Positions 34,780-42,472 of a DNA stretch of 64,000 nucleotides are shown one piece after another (the first letter of the stretch is position 1; every line of letters starts with the position of its first letter). The position numbers were made by a program, and so were the translations under genes. The DNA is from AG-12 sp027339635 (lineage in GTDB: Bacteria > Chloroflexota > Dormibacteria > Aeolococcales > Bog-877): NCBI GenBank assembly GCA_027339635.1, contig DAHWNZ010000003.1, forward strand, positions 27,459 to 91,458, written 5' to 3'. The notes beneath the pieces are model-generated. The model did not search any database and was not told the origin of the DNA. It saw only the letters and a program-made list of their open reading frames with translations.

Positions 34780-35175
34780 GTGACCAGCTGCCTGAGCGAC
34801 ATCATCGTCGACAGCCGCGAACCTGCGACCCTGGCCAAGTGGTGGGCTGAGACCTTGGGATACTCCATCTTGCGCCAGTCCGACGAAGGATGGGTCGCGA
34901 TTGGTCCCTGGGCCTCCGAGTCAGATCGACCCGATGAGAACTCCTATCGGAGAGGGCCGCAACCGCCGGCGATCGTGTTCGTACCGGTGGCTGACCCGCG
35001 CCTGGTGAAGAACCGGGTCCATCTCGACATCTGGCCGGTTGACAGGAACCGTGACGAGGAAGTGGCCGCTCTGCTCAACCGCGGCGCCGCCTTGGCCGAC
35101 GTGGGTCAGGGTGACACCCCCTGGAAGGTCCTCACCGATCCCGAGGGCAACGTCTTCTGCGTCCTCAGCACCTGA
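34780..35175 (+). CDS. VOC/glyoxalase-like domain protein
   Basis: 131 aa, one beta-alpha-beta-beta-beta repeat pair typical of the glyoxalase-like-domain subgroup of VOC proteins: SDIIVDSREPATLAKWWAET, LGYSILRQSDEGWVAIGP, KNRVHLDIWPVDR and VLTDPEGNVFCVLST. These proteins usually dimerise and bind a metal or small hydrophobic ligand; HLDI supplies a metal-ligand-like His. GTG 34780 follows AGGGGG. Function unknown. Confidence 0.8.
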   Translation: MTSCLSDIIVDSREPATLAKWWAETLGYSILRQSDEGWVAIGPWASESDRPDENSYRRGPQPPAIVFVPVADPRLVKNRVHLDIWPVDRNRDEEVAALLNRGAALADVGQGDTPWKVLTDPEGNVFCVLST

Positions 35176-36793
35176 TGCCGGCGGTTGTGGCGTGATATGT
35201 TCGCGAAGGGAATCCGGCCTCAACCCCGACTTGGATCGCCACCGCATCACCGGCCAGGCGGGCACGACGAGATCCCAGGTGAATTGGGCGGGAGCGTTCC
35301 GTGATCACGAGACCCAAGCCGGCGACGAAGTGCCGCGGGTTTTGCTAACTGGCCAGTGGAATCGCTTCGGGCGATCGTCAAGGGGCTTGAGGACGTGGCC
35401 GGGCTCCGCTCCGGCGTGCCAACCACATAGATGCCGGCCGGTTTGCTTGAGCATCCGGGCTGTGTTGAGTGGCATGAGTTTCAAAGCGTAGTGACGGGGA
35501 GGGTGCCGGCACCGCGGGTGCGAGATGACCAGCCGGCGTATGACACTGAGCCTGGCGTTTACGACCGACGGGTCCTTGGCGGACGTTGTAGGCCCATTTT
35601 GCGATTCGTGCTCGCCGTCCGCCGAGGCGGTGCTCTTTACAACCGCCCCTTTCGGTCATCCTCAGGGGGCGGCACGGCGCGGCAGATTTGCGGCCCCCCG
35701 ACGTGGTGTGGGTTGTCCAGCCCATGACCGACAAGAGTGCGAGGCACGCGGGGCATCTGGACATCGCTAGGGATCTGCTTGACGGCCGCAGGCGGCTGGA
35801 TGGCCGTTGCCCTGCCGAGAGCTGTGGCGGTCCAGAGTTCCTGGAGGCCGGAATCGTGGTCGACGAGACCCGCCACCAGTGCCTGCGGGAAACTCAAGGA
35901 GAAAGTCGTCTCCATGCCGAGGACGAAGACACGAGAGGGCCTGGCGACCCGGCCTACGGGCCGACTTAGGGACGCATCGAGCCCCTTCCCGGGCGAGCCG
36001 TAGGTGACCTTCTACGCGGAGGAGTTCGTGCCGCTCAACCGGCTGGCCGGCAGCGGGACGCAGGCACCGGGAAGAGTGCGGAACCAGGCATGGTGTCGCG
36101 GCAGCGGATGCGCGGCCCGGTGTCAGGGGCACCAAGGGGTGGGTACAGTGCTCGTCACCTGTTGCCTCCGCCAAGACACGGTGTTCGGGCGCGTCAAGCT
36201 GCGGTGGCACCAGGCTCGGTTTCTGGCGGTCCGCCGCCAGCTCTGGCCAATCTGCGCGCCAAATCTGGGGATTGCGATTGGCTGTGACAACCTTCGCCCC
36301 CACCCGATCACCGCCGAGAACGGTTGGGTCGGCGCGTGGTCGTCGCGGAACTTTGTGGAGATCGCTTGCACCACTACCACCTCCTGCCGATCACACAGGC
36401 TGGACTCCTAGTTCTCAGCGCTGCTCCGCTTCGCGCTCGATGTCACCGGCCACTCCAGCCACCGCGACCGGACGAGCACGATCCGCCGTTACATCATCAG
36501 CCGCAGCAACCGCGTTGGCGACGACTGGCCAGGGTAGCCCGTCGCTCGGGCAAGCGTTGGCCGAGGCGGCACGGGGACCCGTGTCCCCCGCGCACCTTGG
36601 CCGCATGGACTCCCGCTCCTGAGGCCGCCCCCGGCCCCGTCATTGGTCCCGTCACAATGACTTTGAAATGGTCGCTGACCGACTGCGGCGTCACCCGGGC
36701 CCCACTTTCACCCGATGTGCGCCGCTGTCCCGTCGGGTATGCCAAGATTGACGCGCGGGTGACGCCCACTTCCTTGAGGAGGGATGAGGACAA
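35176..36793. other. Gene-poor, decayed region
   Basis: Open frames up to about 180 aa are present on both strands but none is protein-like overall. Two remnants are discernible: a DinB/DUF664 fragment at 35700-35789 and a 38-codon string at 36421-36537 (FALDVTGHSSHRD, TIRRYIISRSNRVGDDW then TAG) that faintly resembles the C-terminus of an IS630-type transposase. The latter is weak. No terminal inverted repeats or target duplications seen. Confidence 0.5.
35688..35789 (+). pseudogene. DinB/DUF664 family C-terminal remnant
   Basis: In frame from 35700 the sequence reads DVVWVVQPMTDKSARHAGHL then DIARDLLDG, matching the last helix of DUF664/DinB-like proteins (metal-ligand His pattern ARHAGHLD). 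Nothing of the first three helices is found upstream in any frame, so this is a fragment. Intact relatives are thiol-dependent S-transferases or stress proteins. Confidence 0.5.
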
Positions 36794-37345
36794 GTGACCA
36801 AGACAGCGTCCGACGGCACACGTATCCTGGGCCGCCTGCGATCGGTCGATGGAAGAGGGACCGTTCGCCTCGAAGACCACTTCGACACGGGCATCGACAA
36901 CCTGTGGTCGGCGATCACGGATCCTGGCCGCCTCGCCCAGTGGCACGCAAAGGTGGAAGGAGACCTCCGGCCTGGTGGAACATTCCGACTGTTCGTGGAG
37001 GCAGATGACTGGGAGGGCAATGGACGAGTGGAGGCGTGTGTGCGGCCGAAGCGCCTAGTGGTGAAGACCCGGGAGTCGGACGAGTCCTGGCGCAAGGGTC
37101 AAGGCGCGCCGCCGTTCGATGAGAGCGTCGAGGCCACTTTGACCGCCGAGGGAGAGCAGACCGCCTTGGTCGTTGAGATCGGGAACTTGCCGATCGACCC
37201 GCTTCCCTACTATGCGGCCGGGTGGCAGATCCATTTCGAAAAACTTGCGGCGTATCTCGCAGGCGGTGAACTCCACGATGCCAATGGGCGTTGGGATGTC
37301 CTCGTGCCTGTGTATCAGGACTTGGCCGCTGAGATCGGCAAGTAG
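36794..37345 (+). CDS. SRPBCC/AHSA1-like domain protein
   Basis: 183 aa. START-like helix-grip fold: GTVRLEDHFDTGIDNLWSAI, TDPGRLAQWHAKVEGDLRPG, GTFRLFVEAD, RPKRLVVKTRESDE, VEATLTAEGEQTALVVEIG, then the long C-terminal helix GWQIHFEKLAAYLAGG. Family members bind lipid-like or aromatic ligands or act as stress proteins and Hsp90 co-regulators. GTG 36794 with AGGAGG 10-15 bases upstream. Confidence 0.85.
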   Translation: MTKTASDGTRILGRLRSVDGRGTVRLEDHFDTGIDNLWSAITDPGRLAQWHAKVEGDLRPGGTFRLFVEADDWEGNGRVEACVRPKRLVVKTRESDESWRKGQGAPPFDESVEATLTAEGEQTALVVEIGNLPIDPLPYYAAGWQIHFEKLAAYLAGGELHDANGRWDVLVPVYQDLAAEIGK

Positions 37346-37752
37346 CGTAAAGATTTCGGTACTCTTGCGAGGTCTCGGTTTGTGAGCGCGCCTGACCAGC
37401 GGCGGTGATGGACCCGCTGCGCGCCGAGCGGCCCGGCCAGTCGCGCGTGGTCTGAGCCTGGCGCCGATTACCGCCTCCGGCCAACGCCGCCACTTGGCTC
37501 AGGCGGGAAGGGCGGGTTTGCCAGCGAACTGTCCGCCGGTGACCGTTTCGGATTGGAAGACGAGGAGCAAGCCGGGTGTGACGTACAGCCCTGACCGCCT
37601 TTGTGGGCCGGATATGTTGTCAACTTCCCCCCTCTGAGACGGCACCTGAGTGCTCCCCATGACCAGCCCGTGAACCCTCGCCATCCGCTGATTCAGCCCT
37701 GGCGGATCCTCGAAGTTGGGCGTCAGGAGCTACTCTGTGGCCCAGGCGCGGG
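37346..37752. other. Intergenic stretch, no supported gene
   Basis: A 61-codon minus frame (37499-37684) is the best open frame, but it has no recognised motif or start signals. Nothing else seen. Confidence 0.45.
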
Positions 37753-38190
37753 TCAGACCGCGACGATGTCGACGAGTCCTTGGAGGCTTTGGAAGTCCTC
37801 CGGATTGCGCGTGTAGACCGGGAGGCCCGTGGCGTACGCGGTCGCTGCAATCAGGAGATCCAATGCCCGAGCCCCACGCGCCGTGTGCCTCCTTGCTAGC
37901 TCGGCAGCGTAGATCCGACCATAGGCTCGGGCCGCTTCAACGTCAAAGGGCAGGGGGTCGAAGGCGGCTTCCGCCCGTTGCAATCGATCCTGTCGGCGCC
38001 CCCTCTCATCGGCGTCGTCGGTCGCGTGGGGTCCGGCAGCGAGCTCTGCCATGGTGATTGCGCTGACCGCCAGCTCGATCGGGAGTTGCCCGGCGTCAAG
38101 CTGTTCGAGGTCAACGACTACGGAGGTGTCGATGACCCCACGCTGGGCACGTTGGGCGTCAGGCACGGGGGCTCGCGTCCTGGGGGGCAA
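37753..38190 (-). CDS. PIN-domain toxin, VapC-like
   Basis: 145 aa. PIN-fold acidic residues are in place: VIDTSVVVDLEQL (first Asp), TMAELAAG (Glu), ALDLLIAATAYATGLPVYTR (Asp of the third motif) and NPEDFQSLQGL. VapC toxins cleave tRNA or rRNA. Its ATG lies inside the 3' end of the antitoxin gene (32-base overlap), giving a first ~18 residues that are not part of the fold. The antitoxin is encoded directly upstream, so the pair is one autoregulated operon. Confidence 0.85.
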   Translation of the reverse strand: MPPRTRAPVPDAQRAQRGVIDTSVVVDLEQLDAGQLPIELAVSAITMAELAAGPHATDDADERGRRQDRLQRAEAAFDPLPFDVEAARAYGRIYAAELARRHTARGARALDLLIAATAYATGLPVYTRNPEDFQSLQGLVDIVAV

Positions 38191-38413
38191 CGCTGTCGAG
38201 GTCGGCGCGAAGCCGGGTCAGCTCGACGCTTGGAGCGCTGCGGAACATGGCGATAGCGGCATCGGCGGGCACGCAGCGACGTCTCCGAAGGGGAGTCAAC
38301 TCTCCAACGGGCACACCATTCCTGGTGACTACGAAGGTCTCGCCCTGATCCAATGCCCTCATGATCTCGCCGCTGTCGTTCCGAAGCTGCCTTTGGGTGA
38401 TGTCTCGTGCCAT
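38159..38413 (-). CDS. Antitoxin, Phd/YefM-VapB-like
   Basis: 84 aa: ARDITQRQLRNDSGEIMRAL, DQGETFVVTRNGVPVGELTP, the DNA-binding N-terminal domain of Phd/YefM-type antitoxins, then a flexible C-terminus (FRSAPSVELTRLRADLD) that should wrap the toxin. ATG 38413 is preceded by TACGTT at 6 nt (leaderless) and by a perfect 17-bp palindrome over that box, consistent with autorepression. Overlaps the toxin gene by 32 bases. Confidence 0.85.
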   Translation of the reverse strand: MARDITQRQLRNDSGEIMRALDQGETFVVTRNGVPVGELTPLRRRRCVPADAAIAMFRSAPSVELTRLRADLDSVAPQDASPRA

Positions 38414-38419
38414 CGGTTG

Positions 38420-38439
38420 AACGTAGCACCATGTGCTAC
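38420..38439 (-). promoter_or_regulatory. Antitoxin promoter and palindromic operator
   Basis: Palindrome GTAGCAC-CAT-GTGCTAC (38423-38439) overlaps the minus-strand -10 box TACGTT (38425-38420). Binding by the antitoxin would block the leaderless toxin-antitoxin promoter. Confidence 0.65.
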
Positions 38440-38706
38440 TGGCTGACTGATGGGCGTGTGACCTAACTTGGCCGTTCACGCCAACCAGCACCAAAGTTGC
38501 CGCTCCCTCATGTTGGGCAGACGAGAGGCTCGGGAAAGCTGTGTCCGCCGCTGCGAGGGATCTCCAAGCGCCGCTCGGTCGTTGGTGGTTGGTTTCCGTT
38601 GTTCGAGAGCATCCAGGAGGGGAAGGCACGGAGAGGGTGTCAAATCCACCGGCGGAGCCATCAAAACGGTCCGGCTGATCTCAAGAACCTGTGACAATGG
38701 AGCCCC

Positions 38707-38784
38707 TGGTCGGGAAGGGCGGATTCGAACCGCCGACCTCACGGTCCCGAACCGTGCACTCTAACCTGACTGAGCTACTTCCCG
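38707..38784 (-). tRNA. tRNA-Pro (CGG)
   Basis: The minus strand folds as a cloverleaf: acceptor CGGGAAG/CTTCCCG, D-arm AGCTCAGTCAGGTTAGAGT, anticodon stem CACGG/CCGTG around loop TTCGGGA (anticodon CGG, reads CCG), T-arm GGCGGTTCGAATCCGCC. Discriminator A and an encoded CCA (38709-38707). Pro identity rests on the anticodon; discriminator A fits. Confidence 0.92.
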
Positions 38785-38843
38785 AGGGTGCTCAGTATAC
38801 CGATGAGTGTTGGGTGCCCCTCTGGTCCGTAAACTGGTTGACC

Positions 38844-39407
38844 GTGCCGATCTATCTTGTCCGCCATGGTGCCACGGCATGGACGGACGCTCGCAGGCAC
38901 ACCGGCAAGAGTGACATCCCACTCACGGAGGTTGGCGAGGAGCAGGCGAGGGATGTCGGGCATCGCTTGGCCGGGATTGAGTTTGCCAGGGTTGTCTGCA
39001 GCCCTCGCCTGCGCGCTCTCAGGACCGCCGAACTGGCCGGGCTGGGTGCCAGGGTCCAGGTGGATCCGCGGCTATCCGAGTACGACTACGGTGAGTACGA
39101 GGGGTTGACCAGCGAGCAGATTCAAGCGCTGAATCCAGGCTGGGAACTGTGGGCCGACGGGTGCCCCAACGGCGAGACGCCCGGAGCGGTGCTGGCACGT
39201 GCGCGGGAGCTTCTTGGCAGCCTTGGACAGGTCGACCACAGGAACGTTGTCCTCTTCGGGCATGGACACATCCTGCGCGCGCTTGCGGCTGCCTACCTCG
39301 AGGTCCCAGTCGGGTTCTGCCGCCATCTCATCCTGCGGGTGGCTTCGATCTCCCTGCTGGGCCAGGAGCACGGACAGCCCGCGATCGACCTGTGGGATCT
39401 GACCTGA
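38844..39407 (+). CDS. Histidine phosphatase family protein
   Basis: 187 aa from GTG 38844; the frame stays open upstream only through the antisense of the tRNA gene. Phosphohistidine motif VPIYLVRHGATAWTDARR, second Arg in CSPRLRALRTAEL, catalytic Glu in LSEYDYGEYEG, second His in LFGHGHILRAL. Cofactor-independent-type phosphoglycerate mutase relatives (CobC, PhoE, GpmB group) hydrolyse phosphate esters; the substrate is unknown. TAAACT lies 8 nt before the start, close to the leaderless spacing. Confidence 0.88.
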   Translation: MPIYLVRHGATAWTDARRHTGKSDIPLTEVGEEQARDVGHRLAGIEFARVVCSPRLRALRTAELAGLGARVQVDPRLSEYDYGEYEGLTSEQIQALNPGWELWADGCPNGETPGAVLARARELLGSLGQVDHRNVVLFGHGHILRALAAAYLEVPVGFCRHLILRVASISLLGQEHGQPAIDLWDLT

Positions 39408-39420
39408 CCTGGTAGTGGTC

Positions 39421-40395
39421 TCAGGCGAGCCGGGGCTGGTTGACCAGGTTCTGCAGGAGTGCCGGCCTGCGGTCCAGTTCCCCAGCGGCCCGGGCTACCG
39501 CGAACTCGTAGACGGGCGAAACCCGCAGCGCCCGGGGAAACAGAGCCTTGGTCGATCTCAGCCACAGGCAGAGCCCCTGGTGGGCGGCCTCGTGCGCTGG
39601 CGTCCAGCGAATGCCGTAGTGTGCTCGGATGACCTCTGGCAGCAGTCCTGAGGTGATGAAGCCGGTCAGCTCCGCCAGGCCCTTCGGGCCGCGCATGCCA
39701 AGCCTCGGGACCAAGATCACATCGGCCACCGCGCGCGAACCCGCCCCGGGCAGGGCCACTCCGGAGTCGACCTGTGAGCTGATCCAGGATCGCATGTCGG
39801 AGACCGACTTCCACCCAGACCCATCGGGGACTCCCATGATCCTCACGACCGCGTCCCATTCCCGCACGAAGCGATCCCGTTGTCTCTGACTGAGCCCACC
39901 GATCATGCGGTCATGGGTGTCGAGCATCGAATCCACCAGGGTCCCGTGAACCCAGAGGATGAGATCACGGTCCCTCGCCTGGTACGCGGCTCCGGCTCGC
40001 CAGCGCTCAGTCGCGTGGCCCTCGGGGACGGTTCCCCTGACCTTGCGATGCATTCGATTGACCTCACGGGTCGCGGCCAGCGCCTCTTCTCGGGTCCCGA
40101 AGACAACACTCGTGACCCATGCCACGGTCCGCTGAAAGCGTCCCACGGGGTCTCCCGTGAAGTCGCTGTGATCCAGTGCGCCCTGCGCCACCAGAGGATG
40201 GGCCACCTGCATCAGCAGGGCTCGCGACGCGCCCAGCAGCAGCATCGGCTCGCGCATCACCCGCCAGGTCACGCTGGCCGGCCCGAACAGGCCAGGTTCC
40301 AGGTCAGTCGCTCTGATGGGGAAGGGCCCGGGTGGGGGGAGCCCAGACGCCAAGAGCCACAACAGGTCGGACCGGGAAGGGGCCTTCAACTTCAT
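39421..40395 (-). CDS. MpaB-type oxygenase (DUF2236)
   Basis: 324 aa from ATG 40395, set by TACGCT 6 nt upstream; the frame is open to 40833 without homology. Core segments: GPASVTWRVMREPMLLLGA, ALLMQVAHPLVAQGALDHSD, VFGTREEALAATREVNRMHR, LILWVHGTLVDSMLDTHDRM. The His residues in VAHPLV, NRMHR and WVHGT are where relatives (latex-clearing protein, MpaB) bind heme b. Convergent with the phosphatase gene, 13 bases apart. Substrate unknown. Confidence 0.82.
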   Translation of the reverse strand: MKLKAPSRSDLLWLLASGLPPPGPFPIRATDLEPGLFGPASVTWRVMREPMLLLGASRALLMQVAHPLVAQGALDHSDFTGDPVGRFQRTVAWVTSVVFGTREEALAATREVNRMHRKVRGTVPEGHATERWRAGAAYQARDRDLILWVHGTLVDSMLDTHDRMIGGLSQRQRDRFVREWDAVVRIMGVPDGSGWKSVSDMRSWISSQVDSGVALPGAGSRAVADVILVPRLGMRGPKGLAELTGFITSGLLPEVIRAHYGIRWTPAHEAAHQGLCLWLRSTKALFPRALRVSPVYEFAVARAAGELDRRPALLQNLVNQPRLA

Positions 40396-40401
40396 ATCCA
40401 A

Positions 40402-40407
40402 AGCGTA
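40402..40407 (-). promoter_or_regulatory. -10 box TACGCT, leaderless start
   Basis: On the minus strand TACGCT ends 6 nt before ATG 40395. Confidence 0.5.
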
Positions 40408-40657
40408 TCCCGAGAGCTGGCTGGGGTGCCGCCCCGGATCTCGGGGTATATCGCTGCAACGCGCCTGGAGCACGTCCTTAGTCAGGCTCGCCTCAGGCCA
40501 ACCCCGCTCGCAGGAATGGGACAGACAACTAGGTGGCCGAGCCGCCAGGGTGCGGCTGAGCCCACCGGCCGGCCGAACATGTGCATCTCGCACCCGGCCA
40601 CCCCGTGGTTCAAGCACCACCGCTGAGCTGCGGCGGGCGATCTTCGTTAGGTCTCGG

Positions 40658-40686
40658 TTGACTCGGAGACGGGCTGAGCCTATGGT
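40658..40686 (+). promoter_or_regulatory. Promoter TTGACT-N17-TATGGT, leaderless
   Basis: TTGACT (40658-40663), 17-bp spacer, TATGGT (40681-40686), 7 nt, GTG 40694. Both boxes and spacer are good, and the ATG at 40682 lies inside the -10 box, which favours GTG 40694 as start. Confidence 0.65.
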
Positions 40687-40693
40687 CATTGAT

Positions 40694-41176
40694 GTGTCCA
40701 CTCCCTCGTTGACCGCCATCCTGGCGCCCTTCTCGTTTCTGGTGGGTAGCTGGAGTGGCCCAGGCCAGGGGCTGTGGGCCAGAGATCCCCAATTTCGATA
40801 TCGCGAGAAGCTGTCCTTCACCCCGGTGCCCAACCGGGCTTTGATCCGCTTTTCCCAGATCAGCTGGGATCAGCAGACCGGTGACCTAAGCCACTCCGAG
40901 GAGGGGTTCATCCGCGTCTTCGCGGAGGGCGAGGTGGAGCTGGTGGTGGCGATCCCGGCCGGCTACACGGAGGTCCACAGGGGAAGGTTGCTGGAGCGGC
41001 GGCTCCAGCTAGAGATGGTTCATCTGGGGGTCGCCCCACGGGCTCTGCCTCTGGCGAGGACCCGCCGCACACTGGAGCTGGCTGATGGCCGGCTCCATCA
41101 CACAATCGAAATCGCGGTCGGCCAGCCCGAGCCGGTCCCCCACGTCGCCTCGGTTCTGAGTCGCCAGGCACAGTGA
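40694..41176 (+). CDS. Nitrobindin-like heme-binding beta-barrel protein
   Basis: 160 aa from GTG 40694 (ATG 40682 would add four residues but is within the -10 box). Ten-stranded FABP-like barrel of the THAP4-C/nitrobindin family: APFSFLVGSWSGPGQGLW, DPQFRYREKLSFTPVPNRAL, SHSEEGFIRVFAEGEVELVV and RTLELADGRLHHTIEIAVG. One of the two adjacent His (RLHHTIEI) is the candidate proximal heme ligand. Family members bind ferric heme and convert peroxynitrite or sense NO. Its TGA overlaps the GTG of kynureninase, so the two are coupled. Confidence 0.8.
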   Translation: MSTPSLTAILAPFSFLVGSWSGPGQGLWARDPQFRYREKLSFTPVPNRALIRFSQISWDQQTGDLSHSEEGFIRVFAEGEVELVVAIPAGYTEVHRGRLLERRLQLEMVHLGVAPRALPLARTRRTLELADGRLHHTIEIAVGQPEPVPHVASVLSRQAQ

Positions 41177-42444
41177 CGCTCCCCTCCGCAAGACCGCTCG
41201 TAGCGAGTGTCCCCGACGGTCCGGAGCGCCGCCGGGCCATGGCTCTGGACCAGGATGACCAGATCGCCTGGGCCAGGGAGCGCTTTCAGGTCCCAGACGG
41301 ACAGCCCATCTACCTGGACGGCAATTCTCTTGGGATGCTGCCGCTGCGGTCCCTGGAGCGACTGGACCACCTGCTTCGGGAGGAGTGGGGCCGGGGGCTC
41401 GTGCGGGCCTGGGACCACTGGATGGGTCTGCCCTCCCAGGTGGGCGACCTATTGGGCTCAGCGCTGCTGGGGGCGGGCCCGGGCCAGACGGTGGTGAGCG
41501 ACGCGACCACGGTCAATCTTTACAAGCTTGCCAGTGCCGCTCTCGACCGGCTGCCCACCAGGACCGTGATAGTAAGCGACCGTGCCAACTTCCCCACCGA
41601 CCGTTATCTTCTCGAGGGGCTCGCCAGGGCCAGGAGCCTGGAGCTTCGGCTGGTCGACTTTCCCGAGGTGGAGGGCCCCACTCCGGAGCTAATCGAGCGG
41701 CATGTGGACCAGGCCACGGCCCTGGTCAGCCTGTCCCATGTCGACTACCGTTCGGGCGCAGTCGCCGACATGGCCGGGATCAACGAGGTGGTCCACAGGC
41801 GCGGGGCGCTGAACCTCTGGGATCTCTGCCACTCGGTGGGGGCGATCCCAATCCGCCTCGATGAGGCAGGCGCGGATCTTGCCGCTGGCTGCACCTACAA
41901 GTACCTCAACGCCGGCCCCGGGTCGCCAGCCTTCATGTACGTCCGCAGAGATCTCCAGGCGACCTTGCGGCAGCCCATCTGGGGGTGGTTTGGACAGGAG
42001 GATCAATTCGCCATGGGCCAGGGATATCGCCCGGTGGCTGGGGTGGCGAGGTTTCAGAGCGGCTCGCCCCAGGTCGTGGGCATCGCCCTGGTCGAAGAGG
42101 GGGCGCGCCTCCTCCAGGAGGTTGGCATCGGCCGGATCCGCGAGAAGAACATGGGGCTCACCGCCCTGTTCATCGACCTGTACGATGCCTGGCTCTCCGG
42201 CCTTGGCTTCGAGCTGATGACCCCGCGTCAACCAGATCGCCGAGGGTCTCAGGTCTGCCTACGACACCCTGGGGCACGCGCCATCTGCCAAACGCTCATC
42301 GAGCGGGATCTCGTGGTCGCCGACTTCCGCGCTCCCGACCGACTCCGCCTGGGCCTGGCGGCACCCACCACAAGGTTCGTGGATGTCCACGACGCGGCCT
42401 GGCACGTCCGCCAGGTGACGGCCGAGTTGATGGGACCTGGCTGA
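41173..42444 (+). CDS. kynU: Kynureninase
   Basis: 423 aa PLP enzyme of the kynureninase family, which hydrolyses L-kynurenine to anthranilate and alanine in tryptophan breakdown. YLDGNSLGMLPLRS at the N-terminus, RAWDHWMGLPSQVGDLLG, VVSDATTVNLYKLASAAL, SHVDYRSGAVADM, WDLCHSVGAIPI with the PLP Asp, and the Schiff-base lysine in CTYKYLNAGPGSPAFMYV. GTG 41173 overlaps the stop of the nitrobindin-like gene. No tryptophan dioxygenase or formamidase is recognised nearby. Confidence 0.93.
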   Translation: MTLPSARPLVASVPDGPERRRAMALDQDDQIAWARERFQVPDGQPIYLDGNSLGMLPLRSLERLDHLLREEWGRGLVRAWDHWMGLPSQVGDLLGSALLGAGPGQTVVSDATTVNLYKLASAALDRLPTRTVIVSDRANFPTDRYLLEGLARARSLELRLVDFPEVEGPTPELIERHVDQATALVSLSHVDYRSGAVADMAGINEVVHRRGALNLWDLCHSVGAIPIRLDEAGADLAAGCTYKYLNAGPGSPAFMYVRRDLQATLRQPIWGWFGQEDQFAMGQGYRPVAGVARFQSGSPQVVGIALVEEGARLLQEVGIGRIREKNMGLTALFIDLYDAWLSGLGFELMTPRQPDRRGSQVCLRHPGARAICQTLIERDLVVADFRAPDRLRLGLAAPTTRFVDVHDAAWHVRQVTAELMGPG

Positions 42445-42472
42445 CGGAGCATGGCAACTGGGCGCCTGTCGG

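Noticed and set aside
35767..36303. 178-aa minus open frame in the decayed region
   Set aside because: No recognisable motif, no start signals, composition like noncoding high-GC sequence.
36421..36537. Possible transposase C-terminus
   Set aside because: Only a short faint resemblance to IS630-type ends; no inverted repeats or other transposase parts. Mentioned in the region entry only.
37499..37684. 61-aa minus open frame
   Set aside because: No family, no ribosome site and no -10 box at the leaderless distance.
38691..38843. Upstream extension of the histidine phosphatase
   Set aside because: This part is the antisense of the tRNA-Pro gene.
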